NCBI RefSeq assembly: GCF_900184035.1
Contig: NZ_FXWP01000006.1
Coordinates: 1 to 64,000 of the forward strand
DNA: 64,000 bases
Source of the DNA: Kosakonia pseudosacchari
GTDB lineage: Bacteria; Pseudomonadota; Gammaproteobacteria; Enterobacterales; Enterobacteriaceae
Reading direction: 5' to 3'
A program made the translations under genes and the position numbers. Below the pieces are notes generated by a model. The model worked only from the letters and a program-made list of their open reading frames with translations. It was not told the origin of the DNA and did no database searches. Shown here piece after piece: positions 19,876 through 31,009 of this stretch (the first letter of the stretch is position 1; each line of letters begins with the position of its first letter).

Positions 19876-20979
19876 GTGAATTTACTCACTGCTTTTACTG
19901 AATTATTCAGTATTTTTTTGTTCACCACCGTTTTCTTGTTTTTTGCGCGAAAAGCAGCAAAACGAATCGGCTTGGTGGACAAACCCAACTTTCGCAAACG
20001 GCATCAGGGCTTGATTCCTCTGGTTGGTGGCATTTCAGTTTATGCGGGCATCTGTTTCAGTTTTGGTATCACCGACAATTATATTCCGCATGCCTTACTC
20101 TATCTTTTCTGCGCGGGGATATTAGTGCTGATCGGTGCGTTGGACGATCGTTTCGATATCAGCGTGAAATTTCGCGCCGTAATTCAGGCGCTGGTCGCCG
20201 TGATTATGATGGTTGTCGGTAAGCTCTACCTTAGCAGCCTCGGTTATATCTTTGGTTCATGGGAGATGGTGCTCGGTCCGTTTGGCTATCTGCTGACGCT
20301 GTTTGCCGTATGGGCGGCAATTAATGCGTTCAATATGGTTGATGGCATTGATGGTCTGCTGGGAGGTCTTTCATGCGTCTCTTTTGCTGCCATGGGCTTT
20401 ATCTTGTGGTTTGATGGGCAATTCAGCCTTGCAATCTGGTGCTTTGCGATGATTGCGGCCATCCTCCCTTATATCTTGCTTAATCTCGGTGTTCTGGGAC
20501 GTCGCTATAAAGTCTTTATGGGTGATGCGGGTAGTACCCTCATTGGTTTTACCGTTATTTGGATCCTGCTGGAGACCACGCAGGGTAAGACGCATCCGAT
20601 TAGCCCGGTAACAGCATTGTGGATTATTGCCATTCCTCTGATGGATATGGTGGCAATCATGTATCGTCGTCTACGTAAGGGGATGAGCCCTTTTTCGCCA
20701 GATCGTCAGCATATTCATCATTTGATCATGCGCGCAGGTTTTACTTCCCGTCAGGCTTTTGTACTGATTACGCTTGCCGCAGCCTTGCTCGCCAGCATTG
20801 GTGTTACTGCAGAATTCCTTCGTTTTCCACCTGAGTGGACAATGTTGGCATTATTCTTGCTATCTTTCTTTTTGTATGGCTACTGTATCAAACGAGCATG
20901 GAAAGTGGCGCGTTTTATCAAACGTGTGAAACGCAGAATGCGCCGTAACAAAGGTCAAAAATCAACACTCACCAAGTGA
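19876..20979 (+). CDS. wecA: UDP-GlcNAc:undecaprenyl-phosphate GlcNAc-1-phosphate transferase
   Basis: 367 aa with a GTG start at 19876. Polytopic inner-membrane enzyme of the MraY/WecA family with about eleven hydrophobic segments. The cytoplasmic DD motif (ALDDRFDISV), the NMVDGIDGL segment, the MGDAGS motif and the HIHH catalytic segment are all present. It makes Und-PP-GlcNAc (lipid I), the first step of ECA and, in many strains, of O antigen. First gene of the ECA operon; a 243-bp gap after rho holds its promoter. Confidence 0.98.
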   Translation: MNLLTAFTELFSIFLFTTVFLFFARKAAKRIGLVDKPNFRKRHQGLIPLVGGISVYAGICFSFGITDNYIPHALLYLFCAGILVLIGALDDRFDISVKFRAVIQALVAVIMMVVGKLYLSSLGYIFGSWEMVLGPFGYLLTLFAVWAAINAFNMVDGIDGLLGGLSCVSFAAMGFILWFDGQFSLAIWCFAMIAAILPYILLNLGVLGRRYKVFMGDAGSTLIGFTVIWILLETTQGKTHPISPVTALWIIAIPLMDMVAIMYRRLRKGMSPFSPDRQHIHHLIMRAGFTSRQAFVLITLAAALLASIGVTAEFLRFPPEWTMLALFLLSFFLYGYCIKRAWKVARFIKRVKRRMRRNKGQKSTLTK

Positions 20980-20992
20980 AATCGGGAAAGCG

Positions 20993-22039
20993 ATGATTCA
21001 ACCAGCGTCAGGAGCACCTTCGATGGGGACGGAAAATGAACTGGATATCCGGGGCTTATTCCGTACTTTATGGGTAGGAAAATTATGGATCGCGGGAATA
21101 GCATTGTTGTTTGCTTTGCTCGCCTTAGTCTGGACCTTCTTTGCTACCCAGGAGTGGAGTGCGACCGCCGTTACCGACCGCCCCACGGTTAATATGCTGG
21201 GAGGTTATTATTCCCAGCAGCAGTTCCTGCGTAACCTGGACGACAAAGCTAACCAGACGCCAACCGATCAGGTATCGGTCATGGATGAGGCATATAAAGA
21301 GTTCATTATGCAACTCGCCTCCTGGGATACGCGCCGCGATTTCTGGTCGCAAACGGATTACTACAAACAGCGCCTGGTCGGTAACAGCAAAGCGGATGCG
21401 GCGATGCTTGATGAGCTCATCAATAACATCCAGTACACACCTGGAGATGTTGTCCGCAACCTTAATGATAACGTTAAGTTGATTGCTGAAACCGCGCCAG
21501 ATGCTAACAACCTGCTGCGTCAGTATGTCGCCTTTGCCAGCCAGCGTGCCGCCAGTCATCTTAACGATGAACTGAAAGGCGCCTGGGCCGCACGTACCAT
21601 CCAGATGAAAGCACAGGTTAAACGCCAGGAAGAAGTCGCTAAGGCGATTTTTAACCGTCGTCAACACAGTGTTGAGCAAGCGCTCAAAGTCGCTGAGCAG
21701 CACAATATCTCTCATAACGAAACCGAGGTTCCACCGGACGAGCTGCCGGATTCAGAACTGTTTATGCTGGGCCGCCCTATGCTGCAAGCGCGGCTGGAAA
21801 ACCTGCAGGCAGTGGGGCCACAATTTGATCTGGACTATGATCAAAATCGGGCCATGCTGAATACGCTTAACGTCGGTCCGACACTTGATCCCCGTTTTCA
21901 GACATATCGTTATTTGCGTACGCCGGAAGAACCGGTAAAACGCGACAGCCCGCGTCGTGCTTTCCTGATGATTATGTGGGGAATTGTTGGCGCGTTACTC
22001 GGCTCCGGAATTGCATTAACACGCCGCCGTTCGAATTAA
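20993..22039 (+). CDS. wzzE: ECA polysaccharide chain-length regulator WzzE
   Basis: 348 aa polysaccharide co-polymerase 1a. One membrane segment lies near residues 31-51 and one near the C-terminus (about 323-342), with a long periplasmic, partly coiled-coil domain between and the proline-rich segment RTPEEPVKRDSPRR before the second segment. It sets the modal length of ECA chains made by WzyE. It starts 13 nt after wecA. Confidence 0.97.
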   Translation: MIQPASGAPSMGTENELDIRGLFRTLWVGKLWIAGIALLFALLALVWTFFATQEWSATAVTDRPTVNMLGGYYSQQQFLRNLDDKANQTPTDQVSVMDEAYKEFIMQLASWDTRRDFWSQTDYYKQRLVGNSKADAAMLDELINNIQYTPGDVVRNLNDNVKLIAETAPDANNLLRQYVAFASQRAASHLNDELKGAWAARTIQMKAQVKRQEEVAKAIFNRRQHSVEQALKVAEQHNISHNETEVPPDELPDSELFMLGRPMLQARLENLQAVGPQFDLDYDQNRAMLNTLNVGPTLDPRFQTYRYLRTPEEPVKRDSPRRAFLMIMWGIVGALLGSGIALTRRRSN

Positions 22040-22094
22040 ACGCCGTCTGAGATGAAGGCTCCGTGCCTTCATCTTCTAATCGAAGAGAATCGTT

Positions 22095-23225
22095 GTGAAA
22101 GTACTTACCGTATTTGGCACGAGGCCAGAAGCTATCAAAATGGCTCCGCTGGTACATGCGCTGGCAAAGGATCCAGACTTTGAAGCAAGAGTTTGCGTCA
22201 CTGCGCAGCATCGGGAGATGCTTGATCAGGTGTTAACGCTCTTCTCTATTGTTCCGGATTACGATTTAAACATTATGAAGCCAGGACAAGGGCTTACGGA
22301 GATAACCTGCGGCATCCTTGAAGGGTTAAAACCCATCCTGGAATCCTTCCGCCCGGATGTGGTGCTGGTGCATGGCGACACGACAACGACGATTGCGGCG
22401 AGCCTTGCCGCATTTTATCAGCGTATTCCTGTCGGGCATGTTGAAGCGGGTCTGCGTACTGGCGATCTCTCTTCGCCATGGCCTGAAGAGGCAAACCGCA
22501 CGTTGACCGGCCACCTGGCGATGTATCACTTTGCGCCGACGGAAAACTCCCGCCTCAATTTACGCCGTGAGAATGTTGCGGATAACCGCATTTTTGTCAC
22601 TGGCAATACCGTCATTGATGCGCTTTTCTGGGTTCGCGACAGCGTGATGAATAACCCTTCGCGTTACGAGGAACTGGCGGCGCGTTATCCGTTCCTCAGC
22701 AGAGATAAAAAACTGATCCTTGTTACCGGCCATCGCCGCGAGAGTTTTGGTCGTGGTTTTGAACAGATTTGCCATGCGTTAGCGGATATCGCCGCGCAAC
22801 ATGATGATGTGCAAATTGTCTATCCGGTCCATCTGAACCCCAATGTCAGCGAGCCCGTAAACCGAATTCTTGGTCACGTTGAGAACATTACCCTGATAGA
22901 ACCTCAGGATTACCTGCCGTTTTTGTGGTTGATGAATCATGCCTGGCTGATCCTGACGGATTCGGGCGGCATACAGGAAGAAGCCCCTTCGCTCGGCAAG
23001 CCGGTGCTGGTAATGCGTGATACCACCGAACGCCCGGAAGCCGTTGATGCGGGCACGGTTAAACTGGTTGGCACGGATCGCCAGCGCATCGTGGAAGAGG
23101 TCTCGCACCTGCTTCATGACAACGATGCCTGGCAGGCGATGAGCCGCGCGCACAACCCTTATGGTGACGGGCTGGCCTGCGGCCGCATTTTGCACGCACT
23201 TAAAAATAATCGGGTAACACTATGA
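22095..23225 (+). CDS. wecB: UDP-GlcNAc 2-epimerase (non-hydrolysing)
   Basis: 376 aa, GT-B-fold epimerase family. N-terminal [22 protein letters not shown], and [20 protein letters not shown] with TERPEA in the UDP-binding half. It gives UDP-ManNAc for the second ECA sugar. It overlaps wecC by 4 nt. Confidence 0.98.
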   Translation: MKVLTVFGTRPEAIKMAPLVHALAKDPDFEARVCVTAQHREMLDQVLTLFSIVPDYDLNIMKPGQGLTEITCGILEGLKPILESFRPDVVLVHGDTTTTIAASLAAFYQRIPVGHVEAGLRTGDLSSPWPEEANRTLTGHLAMYHFAPTENSRLNLRRENVADNRIFVTGNTVIDALFWVRDSVMNNPSRYEELAARYPFLSRDKKLILVTGHRRESFGRGFEQICHALADIAAQHDDVQIVYPVHLNPNVSEPVNRILGHVENITLIEPQDYLPFLWLMNHAWLILTDSGGIQEEAPSLGKPVLVMRDTTERPEAVDAGTVKLVGTDRQRIVEEVSHLLHDNDAWQAMSRAHNPYGDGLACGRILHALKNNRVTL

Positions 23226-24484
23226 GCTTTAAAACCATTTCCGTTATTGGCCTGGGCTATATTGGTCTGCCTACCGCAGCGGCGTTTGCGTCACGGCAGA
23301 AGCAGGTTGTTGGCGTTGATATCAACGCCCATGCGGTGGAAACCATTAACCGTGGCGAAATCCATATTGTCGAGCCGGAACTGGGAAGTGTAGTGAAAGC
23401 GGCGGTAAACGGCGGCTATCTTCGCGCGAGCACCACGCCTGTCGTCGCAGATGCTTACTTGATCGCCGTGCCAACGCCATTTAAAGGCGAGCACGAGCCG
23501 GATATGGCCTATGTTGAGGCGGCAGCGAAATCCATCGCGCCAGTGCTTGGCAAAGGCGCGTTAGTGATCCTTGAGTCGACCTCGCCGGTAGGGGCAACAG
23601 AACAGATGGCGCAGTGGCTTGCCGACGCGCGCCCGGATCTCACTTTCCCGCAGCAGGCGGGTGAAAACGCCGATATCAATATCGCCTACTGTCCGGAGCG
23701 CGTGCTGCCGGGGCAAGTCATGGTTGAGCTGATTAAAAATGACCGCGTGATTGGCGGGATGACGCCGGTTTGTTCGGCGCGGGCCAGTGAGCTGTACAAA
23801 ATTTTCCTCGAAGGCGAATGCGTGGTTACCAACTCGCGTACCGCTGAAATGTGCAAACTTACCGAAAACAGTTTCCGCGATGTGAACATTGCATTTGCCA
23901 ACGAATTGTCGCTGATTTGCGCCGATCAGGGGATCAACGTTTGGGAGTTGATTCGTCTGGCGAACCGCCATCCGCGCGTCAATATTCTGCAGCCTGGTCC
24001 TGGCGTTGGCGGGCACTGTATCGCCGTTGATCCATGGTTTATTGTCGCGCAGAACCCGCAGCAGTCGCGGCTTATCCGCACCGCGCGTGAAGTTAACGAC
24101 TTTAAGCCGCACTGGGTGTTGAATCAGGTCAAAGCGATGGTTGCCGATTGTCTGACGGCCAGCGGCAAACGTGCCAGTGAAATCAAAATCGCCTGTTTCG
24201 GGCTGGCCTTTAAACCCAATATTGATGATTTACGTGAAAGCCCGGCAATGGAAATTGCTCTCGACATCGCCCAGTGGCACAGCGGTGAAACACTGGTAGT
24301 GGAACCAAATATTCATCAACTGCCGGCTAAATTCGCCGGACACGCCACGCTGGTAAATACCCATGATGCGCTGGCGCAGGCCGATGTGCTGGTAATGCTG
24401 GTTGATCACAACGAGTTTAAAGCGGTGGAGAGCGCCAGCATTGACCAGCAATTCGTTGTCGATACCAAAGGTGTCTGGCGCTAA
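23222..24484 (+). CDS. wecC: UDP-N-acetyl-D-mannosamine dehydrogenase
   Basis: 420 aa UDP-glucose/GDP-mannose dehydrogenase family. The NAD-binding motif [13 protein letters not shown] is near residue 10, the catalytic Cys lies in the [13 protein letters not shown] segment, and the C-terminal UDP-binding domain has [17 protein letters not shown]. It oxidises UDP-ManNAc to UDP-ManNAcA. In E. coli, rffG and rffH follow; here wecD begins 24 nt after the stop. Confidence 0.98.
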   Translation: MSFKTISVIGLGYIGLPTAAAFASRQKQVVGVDINAHAVETINRGEIHIVEPELGSVVKAAVNGGYLRASTTPVVADAYLIAVPTPFKGEHEPDMAYVEAAAKSIAPVLGKGALVILESTSPVGATEQMAQWLADARPDLTFPQQAGENADINIAYCPERVLPGQVMVELIKNDRVIGGMTPVCSARASELYKIFLEGECVVTNSRTAEMCKLTENSFRDVNIAFANELSLICADQGINVWELIRLANRHPRVNILQPGPGVGGHCIAVDPWFIVAQNPQQSRLIRTAREVNDFKPHWVLNQVKAMVADCLTASGKRASEIKIACFGLAFKPNIDDLRESPAMEIALDIAQWHSGETLVVEPNIHQLPAKFAGHATLVNTHDALAQADVLVMLVDHNEFKAVESASIDQQFVVDTKGVWR

Positions 24485-24508
24485 GCGAGCGAGCATAAAG
24501 GGAACAGC

Positions 24509-25186
24509 ATGACCATTCACGGCACGGTAGAAGAACTGGCATGGGAAAGCCGCTTTTTTAGCTTGCGTAGCGCGATTGTTCGCCTGCAACCCTCGGCGCC
24601 TGCGTTGACCAGCGCAGATTTTGCTAATTGGGCGCGTGTGCAGGTGAAACTACCGGCATCGCAGCCCCACCAGTTAGATGCATTGCAGCAGCTCGGTTTT
24701 CAACTGGTTGAAGGCGAGATCGACCTTTCGCTGGCGGTAGAGGAACAGGGTGTCGATCCGTCGGCTGATGTGGCGACGCTTGCGGATATCCCTGTGCTAC
24801 GCCAGCTGGCAGCTGAAATTTTTGTGCAGAGCCGATTCCGCGCCCCCTGGTATCCAGCAGAGGCGAGCGGGCGTTTTTATGCGCAATGGATCGAAAACGC
24901 CGTAAAAGGTGAATTTGACCATCAATGCCTGGTCTTTCGTAACGCAGATGGCGCTATCGCTGGCTTTGTTTCGCTGCGCCAGCTCAACGAACAGGAAGCG
25001 CGCATTGGCCTGTTGGCCGGGCGCGGTATGGGCGAAAAATTAATGCAGGCGGCGTGCCACTGGGCGCGTCAGCGCGGGCTAAAACGTGTGCGGGTAGCGA
25101 CTCAGCTAGGGAACACTGCCGCACTTAAACGCTATATTCAAAGCGGGGCGAATATTGAAAGCACCGCTTTGTGGCTATACAGGTGA
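24509..25186 (+). CDS. wecD: dTDP-4-amino-4,6-dideoxygalactose N-acetyltransferase
   Basis: 225 aa GNAT acetyltransferase, also called rffC. The C-terminal half carries the acetyl-CoA segment ([12 protein letters not shown], then [14 protein letters not shown]). It acetylates dTDP-Fuc4N, the product of WecE, to dTDP-Fuc4NAc. The N-terminal half is more divergent from E. coli than neighbouring proteins. An AAGGGAA site precedes the ATG. Confidence 0.95.
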   Translation: MTIHGTVEELAWESRFFSLRSAIVRLQPSAPALTSADFANWARVQVKLPASQPHQLDALQQLGFQLVEGEIDLSLAVEEQGVDPSADVATLADIPVLRQLAAEIFVQSRFRAPWYPAEASGRFYAQWIENAVKGEFDHQCLVFRNADGAIAGFVSLRQLNEQEARIGLLAGRGMGEKLMQAACHWARQRGLKRVRVATQLGNTAALKRYIQSGANIESTALWLYR

Positions 25187-25190
25187 CTCT

Positions 25191-26321
25191 ATGATCCCCT
25201 TTAACGCCCCACCGGTGGTGGGAACGGAACTCGACTACATGCAGTCGGCGATGGGCAGCGGTAAGTTATGCGGCGATGGCGGTTTTACCCGCCGCTGTCA
25301 GCAGTGGATGGAGCAACGTTTTCGCAGCGCGAAAGTCTTACTGACACCCTCCTGCACGGCGTCGCTGGAGATGGCTGCACTGTTACTGGATATCCAGCCT
25401 GGCGATGAAGTGATCATGCCGAGCTACACCTTCGTGTCGACCGCCAACGCGTTTGTACTGCGCGGTGCGAAAATCGTCTTTGTCGATATCCGCCCGGATA
25501 CTATGAACATTGATGAAACGCTGATCGAAGCCGCCATCACCGAAAATACCCGCGCCATTGTGCCGGTGCATTACGCGGGAGTCGCCTGCGAAATGGACAC
25601 CATTATGGCGATTGCCAAACACCATAATTTGTATGTGGTGGAAGATGCGGCACAGGGCGTGATGTCTACCTATAAAGGGCGGGCGCTGGGCACGATCGGC
25701 CATATTGGTTGCTTTAGTTTCCATGAAACCAAAAACTACACCGCGGGCGGCGAAGGCGGTGCGACGCTGATTAACGATCGCGCGCTGGTGGAACGGGCAG
25801 AGATCATTCGTGAGAAAGGCACCAACCGCAGCCAGTTTTTCCGTGGGCAGGTGGATAAATACACCTGGCGGGATATCGGTTCCAGCTATCTGATGGCAGA
25901 TCTCCAGGCGGCCTATTTATGGGCGCAACTGGAAGCGGCAGAACGTATTAACCAGCAGCGCCTGGCGCTGTGGCAAACCTATTACGACGCTTTAAAGCCG
26001 CTGGCGCGCGCGGGTCGCATTGAGCTGCCCTCGATCCCTGCGGAATGTAGCCACAATGCGCATATGTTTTATATCAAGCTGCGTGATGAAGCCGACCGTA
26101 GTGCGTTGATTGCCTTCCTGAAAGAAGCGGAAATCCTCGCGGTGTTCCATTATATCCCGCTGCATGCCTCACCAGCTGGTGAAAAATTCGGCGAATTTCA
26201 CGGCGAAGATCGTTACACCACACAAGAAAGTGAGCGTTTGCTTCGTCTGCCGCTGTTCTATAACCTGGCACCGGTTAATCAGCGCACCGTTATCAGTACG
26301 CTTCTGAGCTACTTCAACTGA
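25191..26321 (+). CDS. wecE: dTDP-4-amino-4,6-dideoxygalactose transaminase
   Basis: 376 aa from the ATG at 25191 (MIPFNAPPVVGTELDYM), DegT/DnrJ/EryC1 aminotransferase family; also called rffA. The PLP-binding lysine lies in SFHETKNYTAGGEGG (near residue 181) and an upstream VVEDAAQG holds the pyridine-binding Asp. It aminates dTDP-4-keto-6-deoxyglucose, the product of RmlB/RffG, which is not encoded here. The start is 4 nt after wecD. Confidence 0.97.
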   Translation: MIPFNAPPVVGTELDYMQSAMGSGKLCGDGGFTRRCQQWMEQRFRSAKVLLTPSCTASLEMAALLLDIQPGDEVIMPSYTFVSTANAFVLRGAKIVFVDIRPDTMNIDETLIEAAITENTRAIVPVHYAGVACEMDTIMAIAKHHNLYVVEDAAQGVMSTYKGRALGTIGHIGCFSFHETKNYTAGGEGGATLINDRALVERAEIIREKGTNRSQFFRGQVDKYTWRDIGSSYLMADLQAAYLWAQLEAAERINQQRLALWQTYYDALKPLARAGRIELPSIPAECSHNAHMFYIKLRDEADRSALIAFLKEAEILAVFHYIPLHASPAGEKFGEFHGEDRYTTQESERLLRLPLFYNLAPVNQRTVISTLLSYFN

Positions 26322-26322
26322 C

Positions 26323-27573
26323 ATGTCGCTGGCAAAAGCATCGATATGGACGGCCGCCAGCACGCTGGTCAAGATTGGCGCGGGCTTGCTGGTGGTCAAA
26401 TTGCTTGCGGTGGCGTTTGGGCCGTCAGGTGTCGGGCAGGCGGGGAATTTCCGCCAGCTTATCACTGTGTTGGGTGTGCTGGCAGGTGCCGGGATTTTTA
26501 ATGGCGTAACGAAATTTGTCGCGCAATATCATGATGATCCTGCTCACTTGCGTATTGCTGTCGGCACGTCGTCTGCTATGGTGCTGGGCTTTTCGACGCT
26601 GCTGGCGCTGATTTTCCTGCTGGCGGCGGCACCGATTAGCCATGGGTTATTTGGCCACACCCATTATCAGGGGCTGGTGCGCTTAGTGGCGCTGGTACAG
26701 ATGGGCATTGCATGGGCCAACCTGCTGCTGGCGGTGATGAAAGGTTTTCGCGATGCTGCGAGTAACGCACTGTCGTTGATTATCGGTAGCGTGATTGGCG
26801 TGCTGGCCTGGTTTCTCTGTTTCAAATTGGGTGGCTATCAGGGGGCGTTGCTGGGGATGGCGCTGGTGCCCGCGCTGGTGGTGGTTCCGGCAATGTTCAT
26901 GCTGATGCGACGTGGCAGTGTTCCGCTGGCGTACTTTGCGCCGAGATGGGACAACGGATTAGCGGGGCAGTTAAGCAAATTTACGTTAATGGCGCTGATC
27001 ACCTCGGCAACCCTGCCGCTGGCCTATGTGATGATGCGAAATCAGCTGGCGGCGCACTACAGCTGGGATGACGTGGGGATCTGGCAAGGGGTCAGCAGTA
27101 TCTCCGATGCTTATCTGCAATTTATTACCGCCTCGTTCAGCGTTTATCTGTTACCGACATTGTCCAGATTGGCGTCAAAAGCAGAGATTTCGCGCGAAAT
27201 CGTTAAATCGCTGCGTTTTGTGTTACCGGCGGTAGCGGCAGTGAGCCTTTGCGTCTGGCTGCTGCGCGATGTGGCAATTTGGCTGCTGTTTTCCGACAAG
27301 TTCACTGCGATGCGCGATCTGTTCGCCTGGCAACTGGTCGGGGATGTATTGAAAGTGGGTGCTTACGTATTTGGCTATTTGGTTATCGCCAAAGCGTCGC
27401 TGCGCTTTTATATACTGGCGGAAGTGAGCCAGTTCGCGCTGTTAACCCTGTTTTCGCGCGTGCTTATCCCGGCGCATGGCGCTATCGGCGCGGCGCAGGC
27501 CTATATGGCGACCTACATTGTTTATTTTGCCGCGTGCTGCGGCGCTTTTTTGATTTGGCGTAAGAAGGCATGA
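26323..27573 (+). CDS. wzxE: ECA lipid III flippase WzxE
   Basis: 416 aa, about twelve transmembrane segments, MATE/MOP-type Wzx translocase. It moves the Und-PP-linked trisaccharide across the inner membrane. It begins one base after the wecE stop and overlaps wecF by ATGA. Confidence 0.97.
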   Translation: MSLAKASIWTAASTLVKIGAGLLVVKLLAVAFGPSGVGQAGNFRQLITVLGVLAGAGIFNGVTKFVAQYHDDPAHLRIAVGTSSAMVLGFSTLLALIFLLAAAPISHGLFGHTHYQGLVRLVALVQMGIAWANLLLAVMKGFRDAASNALSLIIGSVIGVLAWFLCFKLGGYQGALLGMALVPALVVVPAMFMLMRRGSVPLAYFAPRWDNGLAGQLSKFTLMALITSATLPLAYVMMRNQLAAHYSWDDVGIWQGVSSISDAYLQFITASFSVYLLPTLSRLASKAEISREIVKSLRFVLPAVAAVSLCVWLLRDVAIWLLFSDKFTAMRDLFAWQLVGDVLKVGAYVFGYLVIAKASLRFYILAEVSQFALLTLFSRVLIPAHGAIGAAQAYMATYIVYFAACCGAFLIWRKKA

Positions 27574-28649
27574 CTGCACTGATTCACGTATTGGGATCGG
27601 ATATCCCACACCATAACCAGACTGTTCTGCGGTTTTTTAATGAAAACCTTGCGGCCTCGGGCGCGTATGCCCGTGAATTTATGGTAGTTGGCTGCGACGA
27701 AGGGCAAAGCGCGGCGTATCCGGAATTAACGCTGCACTTCTATGCCGATAAAAAAGCGCTGGCAAAAGCCGTTGTCGCGCGCGCAAAAGCCGATCGTCAG
27801 CAACGCTTCTTCTTTCACGGTCAGTTCAACTCCGGCCTGTGGCTGGCGTTATTGCGCGGCGCTATCAAGCGCGAACAGTTCTACTGGCATGCCTGGGGCG
27901 CCGATCTGTATGAAGTGTCACGTAGCCTCAAATTCCGTCTTTTTTATCCGCTGCGTCGGTTAGCGCAACGCCGGGTAGGCTGCGTTTTTGCTACCCGTGG
28001 CGATCTGGCCTGGTTTGGGCAACGTAACCCGGCCGTGCGCGGCGAGCTGCTCTATTTCCCTACACGGATGGATCCGGCGCTGAATACCATGGCGCACGAG
28101 TTGCAACGGGAAGGCAAACTGACGATTCTGGTGGGTAACTCCGGCGACCCGAGCAACGAGCATATTGCTGCATTGCGAGCGATTCACCGCCAGTTTGGCG
28201 ACACGGTTAATATCATTGTACCGATGGGTTACCCGGCGAATAACGACAGCTATATCACCGCGGTACGCAACGCCGGTCTGGCGCTATTTAGCGCAGATAA
28301 CGTGCGTATTCTGAGCGAAAAAATGGACTTTGACGCTTATCTGGCACTGCTGGCGCAATGCGATTTAGGCTACTTTATTTTCGCTCGTCAGCAGGGGATT
28401 GGCACGCTTTGCTTACTGATTCAGGCCGGCGTTCCCTGCGTACTGAACCGGGAGAATCCTTTCTGGCGCGATATGGTGGCAGAAGATATTCCGGTGTTGT
28501 TTACCAGCGACGCGCTAAATGAGGCGGTGATCCGCGAAGCACGGCGGCAACTGGTGGCAGTGGATAAGAATGCCATTACGTTCTTTAGCCCGAATTACAT
28601 TACGCTTTGGCATAAAACGCTGCGTATGGCTGCGGGGATCGTCGGATGA
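27570..28649 (+). CDS. wecF: TDP-Fuc4NAc:lipid II Fuc4NAc transferase
   Basis: 359 aa GT56 glycosyltransferase (rffT). It adds the third sugar, Fuc4NAc, to ECA lipid II on the cytoplasmic face. No transmembrane segment is expected. It overlaps both wzxE and wzyE by 4 nt. Confidence 0.97.
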   Translation: MTALIHVLGSDIPHHNQTVLRFFNENLAASGAYAREFMVVGCDEGQSAAYPELTLHFYADKKALAKAVVARAKADRQQRFFFHGQFNSGLWLALLRGAIKREQFYWHAWGADLYEVSRSLKFRLFYPLRRLAQRRVGCVFATRGDLAWFGQRNPAVRGELLYFPTRMDPALNTMAHELQREGKLTILVGNSGDPSNEHIAALRAIHRQFGDTVNIIVPMGYPANNDSYITAVRNAGLALFSADNVRILSEKMDFDAYLALLAQCDLGYFIFARQQGIGTLCLLIQAGVPCVLNRENPFWRDMVAEDIPVLFTSDALNEAVIREARRQLVAVDKNAITFFSPNYITLWHKTLRMAAGIVG

Positions 28650-29998
28650 GCCCACTGGAATTTTGCGGACTGTTTATCATCTGGCTGCTGGCGGCGCTGT
28701 TTATCGCCACGCTGACCTGGTTTGAATTCCGCCGTGTGCGTTTTAACTTTAACGTTTTCTTTTCGCTGCTGTTTCTGCTGACTTTTTTCTTCGGTTTTCC
28801 GCTGACCTGCGTGCTGGTGTTCCGTTTTAACGTCGCCGTGGCACCGCCGGGAATTATGATGCAGTCATTGCTGGCAGCGGCGTGTTTCTATGGCATCTAT
28901 TACGTCACGTACAAAACGCGGCTGCGGGCGAAAGCTGAACAGGCGACACGTCGCCCTCTGTTCACCATTAACCGGGTGGAAGCGCATCTGACATGGGTGA
29001 TGCTGATGATCATCGCGCTGGTGAGCGTGGGGATCTTCTTCATGCACAACGGCTTTTTGCTATTCCGCTTGCACTCTTATAGCCAGATCTTCTCCAGCGA
29101 AGTGTCCGGCGTCGCGTTAAAGCGTTTCTTCTACTTCTTTATTCCGGCGATGCTGGTGGTCTACTTCCTGCGTCAGAGTGCGCAGGCGTGGCTGTTCTTT
29201 CTGGTCAGCACCGTAGCATTTGGCCTGCTGACCTATATGATTGTTGGCGGTACGCGCGCCAATATCATCATTGCGTTCGCGATTTTCCTGTTTATCGGTA
29301 TTATTCGCGGCTGGATTTCGCTCTGGATGCTGGCCGCTGCGGGTGTGCTGGGGATTGTCGGTATGTTCTGGCTGGCGCTGAAACGCTATGGCTTAAATGT
29401 CAGCGGTGACGAGGCGTTTTATACCTTTTTATACCTGACGCGCGATACCTTCTCGCCGTGGGAAAACTTGTCGCTGCTGTTGCAAAACTACGACAAGATT
29501 GATTTTCAGGGGCTGGCGCCGATTGTGCGCGACTTCTACGTGTTTATCCCTTCCTGGTTATGGCCTTCGCGGCCTGGCATTGTGCTCAACACGGCGAACT
29601 ACTTCACCTGGGAAGTGCTCAACAATCACTCCGGGCTGGCAATTTCGCCCACGCTGATTGGTTCGTTAGTGGTGATGGGCGGCGCGTGGTTCATCCCGCT
29701 GGGTGCGGTGGTCGTGGGCCTGATCATTAAATGGTTCGACTGGTTATATACTTTAGGAAACCGGGAAACCAACCGCTATAAAGCCGCGATCCTTCATAGC
29801 TTCTGCTTTGGTGCGATTTTCAACATGATTGTGCTGGCGCGTGAAGGGCTGGATGCGTTTGCCTCGCGTGTCGTGTTCTTCCTTGCCATTTTCGGCTTCT
29901 GCTTGCTGATGGCGAAACTACTGTACTGGCTGTTTGACAGTGCAGGGCTTATACATAATCGCGATACGCGCGTAGTGAAACCCCTCTCCCAGGTGTGA
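28646..29998 (+). CDS. wzyE: ECA polymerase WzyE
   Basis: 450 aa, very hydrophobic with about eleven membrane segments and a large periplasmic loop, the typical Wzy layout. It polymerises the trisaccharide repeats at the periplasmic face with WzzE. It is coupled to wecF (ATGA) and 12 nt ahead of wecG. Confidence 0.97.
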   Translation: MSPLEFCGLFIIWLLAALFIATLTWFEFRRVRFNFNVFFSLLFLLTFFFGFPLTCVLVFRFNVAVAPPGIMMQSLLAAACFYGIYYVTYKTRLRAKAEQATRRPLFTINRVEAHLTWVMLMIIALVSVGIFFMHNGFLLFRLHSYSQIFSSEVSGVALKRFFYFFIPAMLVVYFLRQSAQAWLFFLVSTVAFGLLTYMIVGGTRANIIIAFAIFLFIGIIRGWISLWMLAAAGVLGIVGMFWLALKRYGLNVSGDEAFYTFLYLTRDTFSPWENLSLLLQNYDKIDFQGLAPIVRDFYVFIPSWLWPSRPGIVLNTANYFTWEVLNNHSGLAISPTLIGSLVVMGGAWFIPLGAVVVGLIIKWFDWLYTLGNRETNRYKAAILHSFCFGAIFNMIVLAREGLDAFASRVVFFLAIFGFCLLMAKLLYWLFDSAGLIHNRDTRVVKPLSQV

Positions 29999-30010
29999 AA
30001 AGGATTTAAC

Positions 30011-30751
30011 ATGACGGAAAAGACGGCAGCGCCGCTGTATGACCTGCGCGGTCTGAAACTGGTTGGCTGGCGCGATATGCAACACGCGCTGGATTTTCTC
30101 TGTGCGGACGGGCAAATCAAGCAGGGTACGCTGGTGGCGATCAATGCCGAGAAAATGCTGACGCTGGAAGATGACGCGCACGTTCGGGCGTTGATTGAGG
30201 CGGCGGAATATAAGTACGCCGATGGCATCAGTGTCGTTCGATCGTTGCGCAAGAAATTCCCGCAGGCGCAGGTTTCTCGCGTGGCGGGGGCCGATCTCTG
30301 GGAACAACTGATGGCGCGGGCAGGAAAAACGGGCACGCCGGTGTTTCTGGTCGGTGGAAAGCCTGATGTGTTGACGCAAACAGAGCAGAAACTGCGTGCG
30401 CAGTGGCAGGTTAATGTCGTCGGGAGCCAGGATGGTTATTTCAGCCCGGAACAGCGACAGGCACTGTTTGAGCGGATCCGCGATAGCGGGGCGAAAATCG
30501 TCACCGTGGCAATGGGCTCGCCGAAGCAAGAAATTTTCATGCGCGACTGCCGTGCTGTCTGGCCGGATGCGCTGTATATGGGCGTGGGCGGCACTTACGA
30601 TGTCTTTACCGGGCATGTGAAGCGCGCGCCGAAATTCTGGCAAAAATTAGGGCTGGAGTGGCTGTATCGCTTATTGTCACAGCCGACGCGGCTGAAACGC
30701 CAGTTACGCTTGCTGCGCTACCTTCGCTGGCACTACAGCGGAAAACTCTGA
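30011..30751 (+). CDS. wecG: UDP-ManNAcA transferase (ECA lipid II synthesis)
   Basis: 246 aa, GT26 (WecG/TagA/CpsF) family, with the signature segments [16 protein letters not shown] and [12 protein letters not shown]. It transfers ManNAcA to Und-PP-GlcNAc. Last gene of the ECA operon. I see no clear hairpin terminator in the 258-bp gap that follows. Confidence 0.97.
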   Translation: MTEKTAAPLYDLRGLKLVGWRDMQHALDFLCADGQIKQGTLVAINAEKMLTLEDDAHVRALIEAAEYKYADGISVVRSLRKKFPQAQVSRVAGADLWEQLMARAGKTGTPVFLVGGKPDVLTQTEQKLRAQWQVNVVGSQDGYFSPEQRQALFERIRDSGAKIVTVAMGSPKQEIFMRDCRAVWPDALYMGVGGTYDVFTGHVKRAPKFWQKLGLEWLYRLLSQPTRLKRQLRLLRYLRWHYSGKL

Positions 30752-31009
30752 TGCTCTACCGGCGGCGTAATGCGCTGCCTTTTTCCTTTCGGTTGTTGTT
30801 TTATTGTGCATTACGCCTGTTTTTTTTATACATCGTTTGCCATTTCCCTCATTTTAAGAAACCATTCGCTCACTCATTGCAGTGCCGTGGTGTTTTTTGC
30901 GCCAACCATTTCCGGGTCGGTGCAGCATGGCCTGTTATGAGCTGAGGAAAAACTCATAACAATAACCCGCAGAGCGGGCAAAGAAAGAAGCAAACACAAC
31001 AGAGGATTT
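30752..31009 (+). promoter_or_regulatory. yifK 5' region with GcvB-type C/A-rich site
   Basis: The gap between wecG and yifK holds no credible gene. The element AAACACAACA at 30992-31001 lies directly before the GAGG ribosome site of yifK. It matches the C/A-rich motif paired by the R1 region of the GcvB sRNA, and yifK is a reported GcvB target in Salmonella. A short CCCGC-AGA-GCGGG hairpin (30966-30978) precedes it. Confidence 0.5.

Noticed and set aside
30751-30945. Short Phe/Arg-rich frame between wecG and yifK
   Set aside because: No Shine-Dalgarno site, low-complexity hydrophobic/basic composition and no known homologue; it overlaps the wecG stop.
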